Assembly: GCA_050743125.1 (NCBI GenBank)
Contig: JBOGEB010000003.1
Location: 1-64,000 of the forward strand
DNA: 64,000 nt
Source: JBOGEB01 sp050743125
Lineage (GTDB): Bacteria; Actinomycetota; Nitriliruptoria; Euzebyales; Egibacteraceae
Direction: 5' to 3'
Shown here: positions 7,957-16,206 of the stretch, one piece after another
Layout: every line of letters starts with the position of its first letter
How positions within the stretch are numbered: the first letter of the stretch is position 1
Program-made: the position numbers and the translations under genes
The notes under the pieces: model-generated
Databases searched by the model: none
Seen by the model: the letters and a program-made list of their open reading frames with translations, nothing else
Told to the model about the DNA's origin: nothing

Positions 7957-8676
7957 TCAACCTTGGATGTGGCGAAGCAGGAGCTCCAGGTCGGTCAAGT
8001 CGGGCAGGACGACATCGGCGCCGGCGCCGCGGAGCTCGTCAGCGCAGCTGCGGCCCGAGGCCACGGCAACCACACGCACGCCCCCGCGCAACCCAGCCCG
8101 GACGTCGTTGGGAGTGTCCCCGATGAGCACGGTGTCTTGGGGGGGAAACGACTTGCCGTACGCGTTCTTGGCACGGTCGCGTGCCACTGATACCAGGGCG
8201 CCTCGATCGGAGCCGTCCGAGCCGTAGGCGCCCACGTCGAAATCGATGTGGTCCGCCAACCCGAACGTGGCGAGCTTGGTGACGGCGACAGGCCGGATGT
8301 TGCCCGTAAGCACCGTCTGGACGACGCCCGGCAGCTGCGCCAGAGCGCTCAGCGCGTCCGCTGCTCCAGGCAGCGCCTGCCCACGCTGCATCAGCGCGGC
8401 GGCTCTGTCGACATAGCCCCTGGCCAACTCGTCGAAGAAACGTCCCATGTGCTCACCGGAGGGCTCGATCCCGTGAAGCCGCGCGGTGTCGCGGAAGATG
8501 TCGGTTTCGGTGCGGCCGGACAACGGCGCCTGCCGCTCCATCGGGCGCCCGAACACGCGCGCGAAAGCCGACGCGTAGATCTCCCGACCGACCCCACGGG
8601 TGGCGATCAGGGTGTGGTCGACGTCCCACAGGACGAGCCTCGCATCGGCCGAGCTGCCGTCTGGATGCCGCTCCAC
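7957..8676 (-). CDS. HAD-family hydrolase (phosphoglycolate phosphatase-like)
   Basis: About 239 residues from the GTG at 8676. Motif I is LVLWDVDHTLI (nucleophile Asp and general acid Asp), the cap begins with GREIYASAFARVFG, motif II is the Thr in VLTGNIRPVA, motif III is KNAYGKSF, and motif IV is VLIGDTPNDVRAG. This is the phosphatase branch of the superfamily; the substrate is not evident. The open frame extends to 8826 and overlaps the divergent regulator; the GTG at 8676 leaves a 112-bp divergent promoter region, which I prefer. Confidence 0.85.
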   Translation of the reverse strand: MERHPDGSSADARLVLWDVDHTLIATRGVGREIYASAFARVFGRPMERQAPLSGRTETDIFRDTARLHGIEPSGEHMGRFFDELARGYVDRAAALMQRGQALPGAADALSALAQLPGVVQTVLTGNIRPVAVTKLATFGLADHIDFDVGAYGSDGSDRGALVSVARDRAKNAYGKSFPPQDTVLIGDTPNDVRAGLRGGVRVVAVASGRSCADELRGAGADVVLPDLTDLELLLRHIQG

Positions 8677-8788
8677 ACCGCGCCACTCTGCCAGGACCGA
8701 GCCCTCGGCAGGCGGGTTTTCCGTCTGCCGCCCTTCGTCTAGCGTGGGTTCCGTCGGCGAACCGGTCTTTGCGCCGCGGAGGTGGGCT

Positions 8789-10003
8789 GTGAGTTCGTCC
8801 CCAGAGATCCCCATCGGCGAACGCATCAGGTTCTACAGGGACGCCAAGCACAAGACCCAGGTGGTGGTGGCTGGGCTCGCGGGCATCTCGGCCGACTACC
8901 TGTCACAGATCGAGCGAGGGCTGAAGACGCCGACGATCAACCTCCTACATCGGATCGCAAAGATTTTGGGAGTGCCGACGTCCACCTTGCTGGGAGAGCC
9001 GGTTTGTGACGACACCAGCCGAGGGCACCCCTCAAGCGCGGCGATGCACGCCGCACTTCTGGGTTACCGGTCGCCCGAGGAGCATGAGGCACCGCCCGAT
9101 CCAGGCGACCTCCGCCGCCGTGTGGAGGACGCATGGACGACGTGGCAGTCGTCCCCCAGCCGCTATACCGAACTCGGACGAGTGCTGCCAGACCTCGTTC
9201 AAGATGTGCAACTGCCCTTGCGGGCGTTGCGCGGCCAGGACCAAGCGGCGCACCGGAGAGAAGCGTTCCGGACCGCTGCCCACCTCTACTTCCTCGTCCG
9301 ATCCTTCTGTAAACGCATCGGGCGGATGGATCTGTGCCTACTCGCCGCGGACCGGGGCACGACGGCAGCCGAGGAGGCCGACGACCCACTCCTTATCACA
9401 GCGGCTCGGTGGAACCTCGGACACGCCCTGATCGCCGACAACGAGCCCGAGGGTGCCGAGGAAGTCGCGACCCGGGCGGTAGAGGAACTCGAGCCTCACC
9501 TCTCTGACTCGTCAACAGTGTCCCTGGCAATGTTCGGCGCGCTGCACCTGGTCGCGGCGATCGCCGCGGTCCGAAGGGGAGACGCGTGGACAGCTCGCGA
9601 GCGACTGCGGGACAAGGCGCTTCCCGCCGCCAGGGTGACTGGAGAGGGCAACGTCTGCTGGACCGTCTTTGGGCCCACGAACGTCGGTATGCACAGTATC
9701 AGCGTCGAAATGGAGGCGGGTGAGGCGTCCGAGGCGCTGCGGCTCGCCGATGACGTGGACGTATCCCGCTTGCCGTCCATCGAACGCCAGATGACGTTCT
9801 ATCTCGAGCTTGCCCGCTGCTACGACCAGCGACGCGAGGATCCGGCCGTCCTGCTTCACCTGTTCAGCGCAGAACGGCTGTCACCGGAGGACATTCGATA
9901 CAACGCGCTTGCTCGGGATCTGGTACGCGGCCTGGTGAAACGAGCCCGACCGTCTTATCTGCCGGACGTACGGAAGTTGGCGGCAAGGATCGGTCTTCTC
10001 TGA
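8789..10003 (+). CDS. XRE-family regulator with TPR-like C-terminal domain
   Basis: 404 residues from the GTG at 8789, preceded by GGAGGTGGG. The N-terminal helix-turn-helix is IRFYRDAKHKTQVVVAGLAG followed by ISADYLSQIERGLKTP. The rest is helical repeat (LLAADRGTTAAEEADDPLLI, WTVFGPTNVGMHSIS). It is the same family as the regulators at 50765-51988 and, more distantly, 62443-63846, sharing the FGPT(N/S)V block. It stands at the head of the small-ORF, radical SAM, precursor and phosphotransferase genes on the same strand, so it probably controls that locus. Confidence 0.85.
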   Translation: MSSSPEIPIGERIRFYRDAKHKTQVVVAGLAGISADYLSQIERGLKTPTINLLHRIAKILGVPTSTLLGEPVCDDTSRGHPSSAAMHAALLGYRSPEEHEAPPDPGDLRRRVEDAWTTWQSSPSRYTELGRVLPDLVQDVQLPLRALRGQDQAAHRREAFRTAAHLYFLVRSFCKRIGRMDLCLLAADRGTTAAEEADDPLLITAARWNLGHALIADNEPEGAEEVATRAVEELEPHLSDSSTVSLAMFGALHLVAAIAAVRRGDAWTARERLRDKALPAARVTGEGNVCWTVFGPTNVGMHSISVEMEAGEASEALRLADDVDVSRLPSIERQMTFYLELARCYDQRREDPAVLLHLFSAERLSPEDIRYNALARDLVRGLVKRARPSYLPDVRKLAARIGLL

Positions 10004-10124
10004 CTGATGCCCAGCCTGGCGGCTCACCCGAGCCAGAAGTTCGAGTCCAGGCAGCGTTTGCCCCTTACGGTATCGAGGTCAGACAAGGCGCCAATGACCA
10101 TCGGCGTGAAAGGGCGGCGAACTC

Positions 10125-10274
10125 TTGGAGTCACGACTCGCAGCGGCCGAACTACGGAGGGGCCAGGAGTGGATCACGTGGTCGCCGTGCTGCAACGCCG
10201 AATACGCCCTCCTGGACTTCCACCTGGGGGACGGCTACCCGTTCGCCTACTGGCGTCGTCCGGAGCGCCGATGA
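10125..10274 (+). CDS. Tiny 'SPCC' protein 1
   Basis: 49 residues if started at the TTG 10125 (AGGGCGGCGAA just upstream). The C-terminal two-thirds look like real protein: WITWSPCCNAEYALLDF, then HLGDGYPFAYWRRPERR. The stop codon overlaps the ATG of the next ORF (ATGA), which suggests translational coupling. Its SPCC motif recurs in that ORF (FSPCCHKP). Function unknown; the Cys pairs could bind zinc. It lies between the XRE regulator and the radical SAM gene. Confidence 0.5.
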   Translation: MESRLAAAELRRGQEWITWSPCCNAEYALLDFHLGDGYPFAYWRRPERR

Positions 10275-10492
10275 CCGACGCAATCGTCACCGACGCAATC
10301 GCCAGCGAGCGCGAACTGTTGACGTTCTCGCCGTGCTGCCACAAGCCGGTGCGCTTGACGTATTCGGAGGCAAGCAAGCCCCAGGCCGTCTCTTGCCTAA
10401 CGAGTCGAGCGACTGGCTGCCACAGCTATCAACTGACGTTCTTTCGCGAGGGCTTCGATTGGAAGGCGCGGTGGACGCGCATGAAGACGTGA
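10271..10492 (+). CDS. Tiny 'SPCC' protein 2
   Basis: 73 residues from the ATG at 10271, overlapping the stop of the preceding ORF by 4 bases. It contains LLTFSPCCHKPVRLTY, then VSCLTSRATGCHSYQLTFF and FDWKARWTRMK. Four cysteines (CC...C...C) resemble a minimal zinc ribbon. Not recognised as a known family. A strong hairpin follows immediately. Confidence 0.5.
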   Translation: MTDAIVTDAIASERELLTFSPCCHKPVRLTYSEASKPQAVSCLTSRATGCHSYQLTFFREGFDWKARWTRMKT

Positions 10493-10499
10493 AAGCCTG

Positions 10500-10539
10500 C
10501 CGGGGTGGGGCGAGGTAACCAATCCTCGCCCCACCCCGG
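10500..10539 (+). terminator. Strong hairpin between small ORFs and radical SAM gene
   Basis: A perfect 16-bp stem (10500-10515 with 10524-10539, left arm CCGGGGTGGGGCGAGG) closes an 8-base loop. There is no T run. It begins 8 bases after the stop of the second small ORF and ends 23 bases before the radical SAM start codon, so it may be a terminator, attenuator or mRNA stability element that sets unequal expression. Confidence 0.7.
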
Positions 10540-10562
10540 TTCCAAAGAGATCAAGGATCGAC

Positions 10563-11663
10563 ATGCACGAACTCATCGCCAGCCCCTTCCTGGACGACTA
10601 CCTCGTGCTGCGCCCAGGCAGCCCCGCAGGGCTGAAGATCCCTCACCGCAAGTACCAGGAGCTTGAGCAAGCTGCCGCAGCCGGTGACGTCTGCCCGGCA
10701 TGGTTGGTCCACGCCGTGCGCCGCTGTTGGGATCTCGACGTCGCCGGGCGGCCGGTGAGCGAGGCGGTCATCGTCCGGACCCGGTCCCTCCACGGGTACG
10801 GACGAGCCTCCTATGAGCTCAACCTCGGCTGCAACTACGACTGCGAGCACTGCTACCTCGGCCTGAAGAAGTTCGAGGGACTGGCCTGGCCGGATAGGGA
10901 GCGGTTGCTGCACGTCATCCGCGACGCGGGAGTGCTGTGGCTCCAGCTCACGGGTGGAGAGCCGTTGATCGACAAGCTGTTCACCGAGGTGTACGGCCTG
11001 GCGTACGAGTTCGGCATGATGATCAGCATCTCTTCGAACGGCTCCCGGCTGTACAGGCCCCAGATCCTCGATCTGCTCACGACACGTCGCCCGTACCGCG
11101 TGACGCTCAGCGTCTACGGCGCCACCGCCGACAGCTACGACGGCCTCACCCGGCGACCGGGGTCCTTCAAGGCGTTCACCAAAGGCCTGGCGGCCGCGCA
11201 CGAAGCCGGTCTGCCGCTGAGCCTCAACCTGATCGTGACACGGCACAACGCCCACCAGGTCGATGACATGATCGCCCTGGCCGAGCGCCACGGGCTGGGC
11301 CACCACGTCTTCTCCAACATGGCGCCGACCATCTACGGCGGCGCTGAGAGCCTGCCCGCCCAGTCGGTCGAGCATCTGCGCAAACGCAAGCCGTTCACCG
11401 GCTGCAACGCTGGCCACACGTTCTTCCACGTCGACCCGCACGGCATGGCCAGCATCTGCAAGGTCGGCCGTGACCCACACATTCCGCTGATGACCGAAGG
11501 AGTCGAAGGGCTGCGCCGCCTCGGCGGTATCGCCGACTCCCTGCTGCTTCGCCAAGGGGGCTGCACCGGTTGCACGCTGAGCGGCACGTGCGGCACGTGC
11601 ATGCCGCTGGTCACGCTGTACCGCAAGGCGAAGGCGCCACTGTCCGCCTACTGCCAGCACTGA
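10563..11663 (+). CDS. Radical SAM/SPASM peptide maturase
   Basis: 366 residues. The radical SAM cluster motif is CNYDCEHC (Cys90, 94, 97), followed by LTGGEPL (~130-135), ISISSNGS and VTLSVYGAT. The C-terminal SPASM domain has Cys281, 299, 334, 337, 343, 346 and 364 (FTGCNAGHTF, CTGCTLSGTCGTC, YCQH), enough for auxiliary Fe-S clusters. Residues 1-70 (SPAGLKIPHRKYQEL) look like a precursor-handling N-terminus. SPASM enzymes of this size typically install thioether or C-C crosslinks in ribosomal peptides. The 43-codon gene ending in CSCNAGDDNPY starts 16 bases after the stop, so it is the likely substrate. Confidence 0.9.
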   Translation: MHELIASPFLDDYLVLRPGSPAGLKIPHRKYQELEQAAAAGDVCPAWLVHAVRRCWDLDVAGRPVSEAVIVRTRSLHGYGRASYELNLGCNYDCEHCYLGLKKFEGLAWPDRERLLHVIRDAGVLWLQLTGGEPLIDKLFTEVYGLAYEFGMMISISSNGSRLYRPQILDLLTTRRPYRVTLSVYGATADSYDGLTRRPGSFKAFTKGLAAAHEAGLPLSLNLIVTRHNAHQVDDMIALAERHGLGHHVFSNMAPTIYGGAESLPAQSVEHLRKRKPFTGCNAGHTFFHVDPHGMASICKVGRDPHIPLMTEGVEGLRRLGGIADSLLLRQGGCTGCTLSGTCGTCMPLVTLYRKAKAPLSAYCQH

Positions 11664-11679
11664 GAGGAGGTGGCGCCGC

Positions 11680-11811
11680 ATGGCACCCGTTCCCGTGAAG
11701 ATCGAGACCCGTCGCATCGACAGTGACGAGATCGAGTTCGTGACGGACCTGGACGAGCTGGTCGAGTCGTCGAGGTGTAGCTGCAACGCTGGCGACGACA
11801 ACCCCTACTAG
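11680..11811 (+). CDS. Candidate RiPP precursor peptide
   Basis: 43 residues with an AGGAGG Shine-Dalgarno (11664-11670) ahead of the ATG. The N-terminal leader is acidic and alpha-helical in character (MAPVPVKIETRRIDSDEIEF, then VTDLDELVES). The C-terminal core is SRCSCNAGDDNPY with two cysteines one residue apart (Cys33, Cys35). Its position directly after the SPASM enzyme, its size and the cysteine-rich C-terminus are the classic layout of a radical SAM-modified peptide (sactipeptide or ranthipeptide type). The modification and final product are unknown. Confidence 0.75.
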   Translation: MAPVPVKIETRRIDSDEIEFVTDLDELVESSRCSCNAGDDNPY

Positions 11812-11846
11812 CAGCGCCCCGCTTGGACAGCCAACGGAGGAACACC

Positions 11847-12641
11847 GTGCTGCGTGTCGACTGGGACGACCTCCCCGAAGGCGTCCGCAGCGGCATCGAG
11901 TCGCGGATCGGCCCCGTGCTGAACGCACAGACGGCTTCGGAAGGCCTCAACTGCGAGGCCGCCGCGTTCCTGCACACGCGCACGGAGAAAGTCTTCGTCA
12001 AGGGCCTGCGCAGCGATCATCCACGAGTCTGGACGCAGCAGATGGAGGCGATGATCAACCCGTGGGTTCTCGACGTCGCCCCACGGCTGCTGTGGCGTGT
12101 GCAGACCGACGGGTGGGACGTGCTGGGTTTCGAGTACGTCGAAGGCCGGCATGCGGACTATGCGCCCGGATCGCGAGACCTTCCGAAAGTTGTCCAGGCC
12201 ATGCGGCTGCTCGGACAGATCCCGGCCCCTGATCTCCCGCTGAAACGGGCCGAGCAACGCTGGGCCGACTACGTGGACGACGCATCAGCGTTGGAGCTGT
12301 TGCGCGGCGACCGTCTGCTGCACACCGACCTCAACCCCCACAACGTTCTGGTCAACGGCGCGGCGCGCATCGTCGACTGGGCCTGGCCGACGCGCGGGGC
12401 CGCCTGGATCGACCCGGCCTGCCTCGTTCTCAGGTTGATGGCCGCAGGCCAGACCGCGGAGGAAGCCGAGGCGTGGGCACGGCAAGTCCCCTCGTGGAGC
12501 TCCACTTCCGAAGAGGCCATCGACACCTTCGCGAAGGCGAACTCCCGCCTGTGGGAGGAGATCGCGCAAGCCGATCCTCAAGCATGGAAGAAGCAACTGG
12601 CAGCGGCGGCTGCGGAGTGGCTCGAGTACCGCCGGTCGTGA
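11847..12641 (+). CDS. APH-like phosphotransferase of the RiPP locus
   Basis: 264 residues from the GTG at 11847, six bases after GGAGG. A compact aminoglycoside-phosphotransferase fold: WDDLPEGVRS, FVKGLRSDHPRVW, DVLGFEYVEGRHADYAPG, the catalytic loop LLHTDLNPHNVLV and the metal-binding IVDWAWPTRGAAW. It is homologous to the kinase half of the protein at 88-1500. It follows the precursor gene by 35 bp and probably belongs to the same operon; it could phosphorylate the peptide, a small molecule, or act in self-protection. The substrate is not deducible. Confidence 0.8.
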   Translation: MLRVDWDDLPEGVRSGIESRIGPVLNAQTASEGLNCEAAAFLHTRTEKVFVKGLRSDHPRVWTQQMEAMINPWVLDVAPRLLWRVQTDGWDVLGFEYVEGRHADYAPGSRDLPKVVQAMRLLGQIPAPDLPLKRAEQRWADYVDDASALELLRGDRLLHTDLNPHNVLVNGAARIVDWAWPTRGAAWIDPACLVLRLMAAGQTAEEAEAWARQVPSWSSTSEEAIDTFAKANSRLWEEIAQADPQAWKKQLAAAAAEWLEYRRS

Positions 12642-12668
12642 CCACCGCCCAGCCTCGGTCGTCCCGCC

Positions 12669-13037
12669 CAACACGGCATCTCCGCAGAAGAGATCACCGC
12701 CCTGGGTCAGCGGGCCGGGCTTCTCCCCGGCGCCGGAACAGCATCTGGCCTCGCCAGTGCCGGCAGCCTGTCAGGGTTGCCGTGCCAGACGATCCGCTCG
12801 GCGAACCCGCCGCATTTGACAGCTTTTGTTGCCCGCAGTGCTTCTAGCCGCCCGGCGTCTACGCCCCTCCTCGCTCAGCTTGGCGCGTAGCAGGTCGCGA
12901 TACTCCCGGCAGTCGGCAACCCGCACCAGCGGGTCGAGGCGACGCGAGCGGAGGATCTGCGGGATCTTGTCGCGGACGAGCTTGCCGCGGCTCGTGTCAG
13001 CATGCTCCAGCGCACCGAACCAGCCCTCCCTCACGGC
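12669..13037. repeat. Long direct repeat, right copy: decayed methyltransferase tail and MazG-like pseudogene
   Basis: Degenerate copy of 7126-7655. Bases 12669-12775 match the methyltransferase 3' end, and 12780-13030 (minus strand) match the MazG-like gene. The copy retains SRGKLVRDKIPQILR and LRAKLSEE but has lost the central EELADILE block, its ATG start (now ACG) and a continuous frame. Together with the left copy it frames the RiPP locus. Confidence 0.8.
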
Positions 13038-13044
13038 GACAACG

Positions 13045-14157
13045 TCAGACCGGCGTGGTCATTCTGGCTGCCCACTGGTCGGGGTGCTCGAGCTCGTCGG
13101 TCGTCGGGATGCGGTCCGGACCCTCCCAGACACGGTCGAGGATCTGCCGCCCGTGGCGCTCGACGACCTGAAGGATGAAGCGCTCGCCGACGCGGTACTG
13201 CTCAGCTTTCATCGACAACCCCAGCGCCGTCCGCAGCGCGCGGTCCGCAGCGCTGGAGCGGCGCTGGTTCAGGACAGTCCGGACACGCGACGGGTCGATC
13301 AGGGGGGCTCCCTCGGCGCGCGCGACCTCGGCGCCCCAGTCCATGACGACGTTGCCGTGGCCCTCGAGCAGCGACATGAGCGCTTGGGCACGGCGGATGA
13401 GGTTCGTCTGCGTCGGGGTAAGCACGATCTCGAGCAGCCGCTGCGGGTCCGCCAGCCGGGCCGGATCGCGCAGCAGCTCACCGAGCCCGCTCATCACCGC
13501 ACGCACCCGCTCCGGGTCGATACGGGTGTCGCCGAGGTACTCGTCGATCAGCCTGCGGAGGTACGGCCTGAGCCAGGGCACGGCCTCGAACTGGAGCCGG
13601 TGTGCGATCTCGTGCAGGCATACGCCGAGCCGGAACTCGTCTGCCGATACGCCGGTCTCGGGTAAGAGGGTCCGCTCGACCTCCAGGAGGTTCGGCCCCA
13701 CGAGCGTCAGGCGCCCTGGCGTCTCGCCGCCGGGCAGGAACAGCTCGTACTGGCCGAGCACCTTCGTCGCAAGGTAGCCCAACACCACCCCCAACTGGAC
13801 TCCGAGCGCCGTGCGGGACATCTGGCGGGGGAGGTTGGACCGTCCGATGAGCTGCTCGGTCAGCGGGTCGACGAGCGAGGCCAGGCTCTGGATGTTCGCC
13901 TCGATCCAGGCACGCCGCCCCACGACCCGGAAGGTCGCCGCCGGCAGGTACTGGCCCATCCCCGTCGCCTTGCGCGCGAGCTGGTCCGCCCGCTGCACGG
14001 TCACGGAGAGTTCACGACGCAACGCATCGACCTCGGCTGGCGTCGTCGAAACCGTGCTGAGGGACGCGACCCGCCAACCGACGACAGCAGCCAGATCCCA
14101 GTCGGCGAGCGGCTCGAGGCGTGGCGGGACGGCCGGCACGCGCCCCGTCGCGGTCAC
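13045..14157 (-). CDS. Zinc-dependent metalloprotease, DUF2342/F420-associated family
   Basis: 370 residues from the GTG at 14157, whose GTGA overlaps the stop of the upstream membrane-protein gene. The zinc motif HEIAH lies in LGVCLHEIAHRLQFEAVPWL. Other family blocks are LADWDLAAVVGWRVAS, QMSRTALGVQLGVVLGYLAT, LGQYELFLPGG and GHGNVVMDWG. These proteins are widespread in actinobacteria and are named for co-occurrence with coenzyme F420 genes; the substrate is unknown. The C-terminal part carries RRSSAADRALRTALGLSMK, also typical. Confidence 0.9.
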   Translation of the reverse strand: MTATGRVPAVPPRLEPLADWDLAAVVGWRVASLSTVSTTPAEVDALRRELSVTVQRADQLARKATGMGQYLPAATFRVVGRRAWIEANIQSLASLVDPLTEQLIGRSNLPRQMSRTALGVQLGVVLGYLATKVLGQYELFLPGGETPGRLTLVGPNLLEVERTLLPETGVSADEFRLGVCLHEIAHRLQFEAVPWLRPYLRRLIDEYLGDTRIDPERVRAVMSGLGELLRDPARLADPQRLLEIVLTPTQTNLIRRAQALMSLLEGHGNVVMDWGAEVARAEGAPLIDPSRVRTVLNQRRSSAADRALRTALGLSMKAEQYRVGERFILQVVERHGRQILDRVWEGPDRIPTTDELEHPDQWAARMTTPV

Positions 14158-14480
14158 CGCCTGCGCTTCTTCGTCTTCTGCTCGCCGGCGAACCTCGGCT
14201 GCCAGACGAGGTAGGCGAACAAGACCGCGAGCGTCGCGAGGACCCCGACGATCAGCAAGGGGAACAGCGCCCACTGGAACCAGGACGGCTCCTGGTAGGG
14301 CTCGGGGAGGTATTGCTTGGCGATGTCGGTGCGTGACCCGATCTCGTCGATGCCCGGCAACGGCGCGTGCTCCCCTGCGCCCCCGCTCGCCCCTGGCTCC
14401 GCAGCGGTGGCGATGCCGACCGGCCCCAGCGCGCAGAGCACGACGAGCAGCAGCATAACGCCGAGGAGGCGCCTTGCCAT
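14154..14480 (-). CDS. Small secreted/membrane protein upstream of metalloprotease
   Basis: 108 residues. The N-terminal signal is MARRLLGVMLLLVVLCALG with a probable cleavage after ATA-A. A Gly/Ala-rich linker leads to a second membrane span (WALFPLLIVGVLATLAVLFA) and a basic tail (EQKTKKRRR). GGAAAGGA lies about 9 bases before the ATG. Its stop overlaps the metalloprotease start, so the pair is cotranslated. Function unknown. Confidence 0.75.
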   Translation of the reverse strand: MARRLLGVMLLLVVLCALGPVGIATAAEPGASGGAGEHAPLPGIDEIGSRTDIAKQYLPEPYQEPSWFQWALFPLLIVGVLATLAVLFAYLVWQPRFAGEQKTKKRRR

Positions 14481-14500
14481 CGACTGCGTCCTTTCCCACC

Positions 14501-14532
14501 GCCAGCGTGAACAAACGCCAGCGTGAACAAAC
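14501..14532. repeat. Tandem 16-bp repeat in promoter region
   Basis: Two exact copies of GCCAGCGTGAACAAAC lie back to back, 20-52 bp upstream of the membrane-protein start codon. They could be paired regulator-binding sites or a slippage duplication. On the coding strand each copy contains TTGTTC. Confidence 0.6.
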
Positions 14533-14726
14533 GGCGATCAACGGGCAGTGTAGCGTCGGTCGCGGGAAACGCTCCGCGGAGCGCGGGGGAGAGGGTCCTG
14601 TCGAAGCTGTGGCGGCTTGCCGGCGTGAGGCCGGCGCGTTTGTGGCCAGGATGTCGGACGCATGCGTCGTCCCACTCCCACGCAACCCATGCCCCTGCCG
14701 GGCACCCTTTGCGTCCCTCGCAACCC

Positions 14727-15800
14727 TTACGGCTGCAGGCCGGTCGTCGGCGCGCTCGGCGCGCGGGGTGCGTGACCGGCCCGACGCACGTCGAGGCTTC
14801 CCGGGTCGGGCCGGACGGGGACAACTCGGTCCTTGGCGTCCCTGGCCGACGCAGCGGGCTGCTCATGCAGGGGCAGATCCGGCACGGGCCGCTCGGGTGC
14901 GAGTTTCGCTGGCAGGGGTTGCTGGGTCGGTGTCTGCTCCAGCACTGGAGGAGGCACGAGCTCGTGCTTGAGCACCGGCGGCTGGACCGGCGGCTGGACC
15001 GGCGGCTCTGGCAGACCGAGGCCAAGGCTGGCTGACAGCGCGCGCACCTCGGCGAGGAGACTCTTCGCATCCTGGTGGTTGCCCTGCAGGTCCTGCAGCG
15101 CGCCGGACTGCTCGGCGAGCAGTCCGCGGATCTCGGATCGCAGTGCCTTGCTCGCGAGCGCGGTGTCAGGAAGCGACAGAATCCGGTCGTGCACAGCGCG
15201 GGTCTCCGAAGTGACCTCCTCCGCGTCGGCTTGGGCCGGCGCCAAGGTCGCGAGCCGCGCGCGGGCGGCGTGTATCTCCGACCAGGCTGCGCGCTCCTCG
15301 TGGGTCTGGCGGGACTCGCGGGCCGAGAACATGCGCAACGGCTGCTCCCGCAGGCCTGGCACCAGGACGAGCCCAAGCATCGCCGCCACGAGCGCGAGCG
15401 CGAGCCGCGGACGACTTCCTGGGCGGCCCGTTGGACCACGGCTCCCTGAGAGGTTCCCTTGGCTACGGCTCGCGCCCGCCGTCACGGGAAGGCTTCGCCA
15501 GACGTTGAGCACCTGCTCGGCGGTGGCGTCAGCGATCACTGCCTTGAGGTCCGTGCTGAGCGCCCGCAACGCCAGGCGCTGATCCTCCAGCGCATGCGAG
15601 GCTGCGTCTAGCTCGCCCATACGGAGTAGGGCCTCGACTACCGCGAACTCCGCATCCAGAGCCCGCCGACGCTCCTGGATCCGCGTGTGGAACACTTCAC
15701 GCAGGCGGTCCGCCGCCGCCTCGCTCGGGCGCGGCCCTGGCGACCGCACCACCCTTCCCCAGGTGAGCCCTGCTTGGCCGCCTCGTATCACCTTGCCCAC
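14727..15800 (-). CDS. Hypothetical protein with one membrane span, coiled helix and Pro-rich tail
   Basis: 357 residues from the GTG at 15800. Residues ~25-110 form charged helices (RLREVFHTRIQERRRALDAE). A single membrane segment follows (LALALVAAMLGLVLVPGL). A second helical stretch (~165-255) has ALRSEIRGLLAEQSGALQDL. The last ~95 residues are proline-rich with the repeat PPVQPPVQPPVL. This is the layout of an anchored cell-envelope protein, but I recognise no family. Alone on its strand, with hairpins upstream. Confidence 0.6.
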   Translation of the reverse strand: MGKVIRGGQAGLTWGRVVRSPGPRPSEAAADRLREVFHTRIQERRRALDAEFAVVEALLRMGELDAASHALEDQRLALRALSTDLKAVIADATAEQVLNVWRSLPVTAGASRSQGNLSGSRGPTGRPGSRPRLALALVAAMLGLVLVPGLREQPLRMFSARESRQTHEERAAWSEIHAARARLATLAPAQADAEEVTSETRAVHDRILSLPDTALASKALRSEIRGLLAEQSGALQDLQGNHQDAKSLLAEVRALSASLGLGLPEPPVQPPVQPPVLKHELVPPPVLEQTPTQQPLPAKLAPERPVPDLPLHEQPAASARDAKDRVVPVRPDPGSLDVRRAGHAPRAPSAPTTGLQP

Positions 15801-15930
15801 TTGCGTCCCTGCCGTCCTTCTCGCAACGAATTGCCCGTGGTTGTGCTCGGAGAGTTCGGCAGCGGGACGGGAGTCTCCTGCTCAGGAACCCGACGGGTTC
15901 CCGAGTGGACCATGAACTTCCGGAGGGGCC

Positions 15931-15954
15931 GACATGGCCCCTTCGGGCCATGTC
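15931..15954. terminator. Hairpin with UUCG-type loop
   Basis: Arms GACATGGCCC (15931-15940) and GGGCCATGTC (15945-15954) close a CTTC loop that can also form the very stable C(UUCG)G tetraloop. An AAAACC follows on the plus strand. Confidence 0.5.
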
Positions 15955-16130
15955 AAAACCACCCGAACTGGCTCTTGGAGGGGCGGATCGGTCCTGACAG
16001 GATCAATAATCGAGGGCCGCGTCGGGGGCGGGCGGCCCCTCCGGCCAAGGCGTCGGACACGGCTTGAGTAGCTCCCCCGAATCAGGGGCACCTGCCGCGG
16101 GAGTCCTGTCCGCGCCTCGGCCCTCTTGGC

Positions 16131-16168
16131 TGGCCCGAGACGTCCGTGCCTCCGGACGTCTCGGGCCA
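16131..16168. terminator. Perfect 16-bp stem hairpin
   Basis: Arms TGGCCCGAGACGTCCG (16131-16146) and its exact complement (16153-16168) enclose a 6-base loop. It lies between the fasciclin gene and the next minus-strand gene; a terminator or a repeat element. Confidence 0.5.
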
Positions 16169-16206
16169 GACCGTCTGTTGACCCGAGCGCGCTCAGGGAA
16201 AGGGCA

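Noticed and set aside
14252..15439. 395-codon minus-strand frame overlapping two called genes
   Set aside because: Ser/Arg-rich shadow in another frame of the membrane protein and the Pro-rich hypothetical gene.
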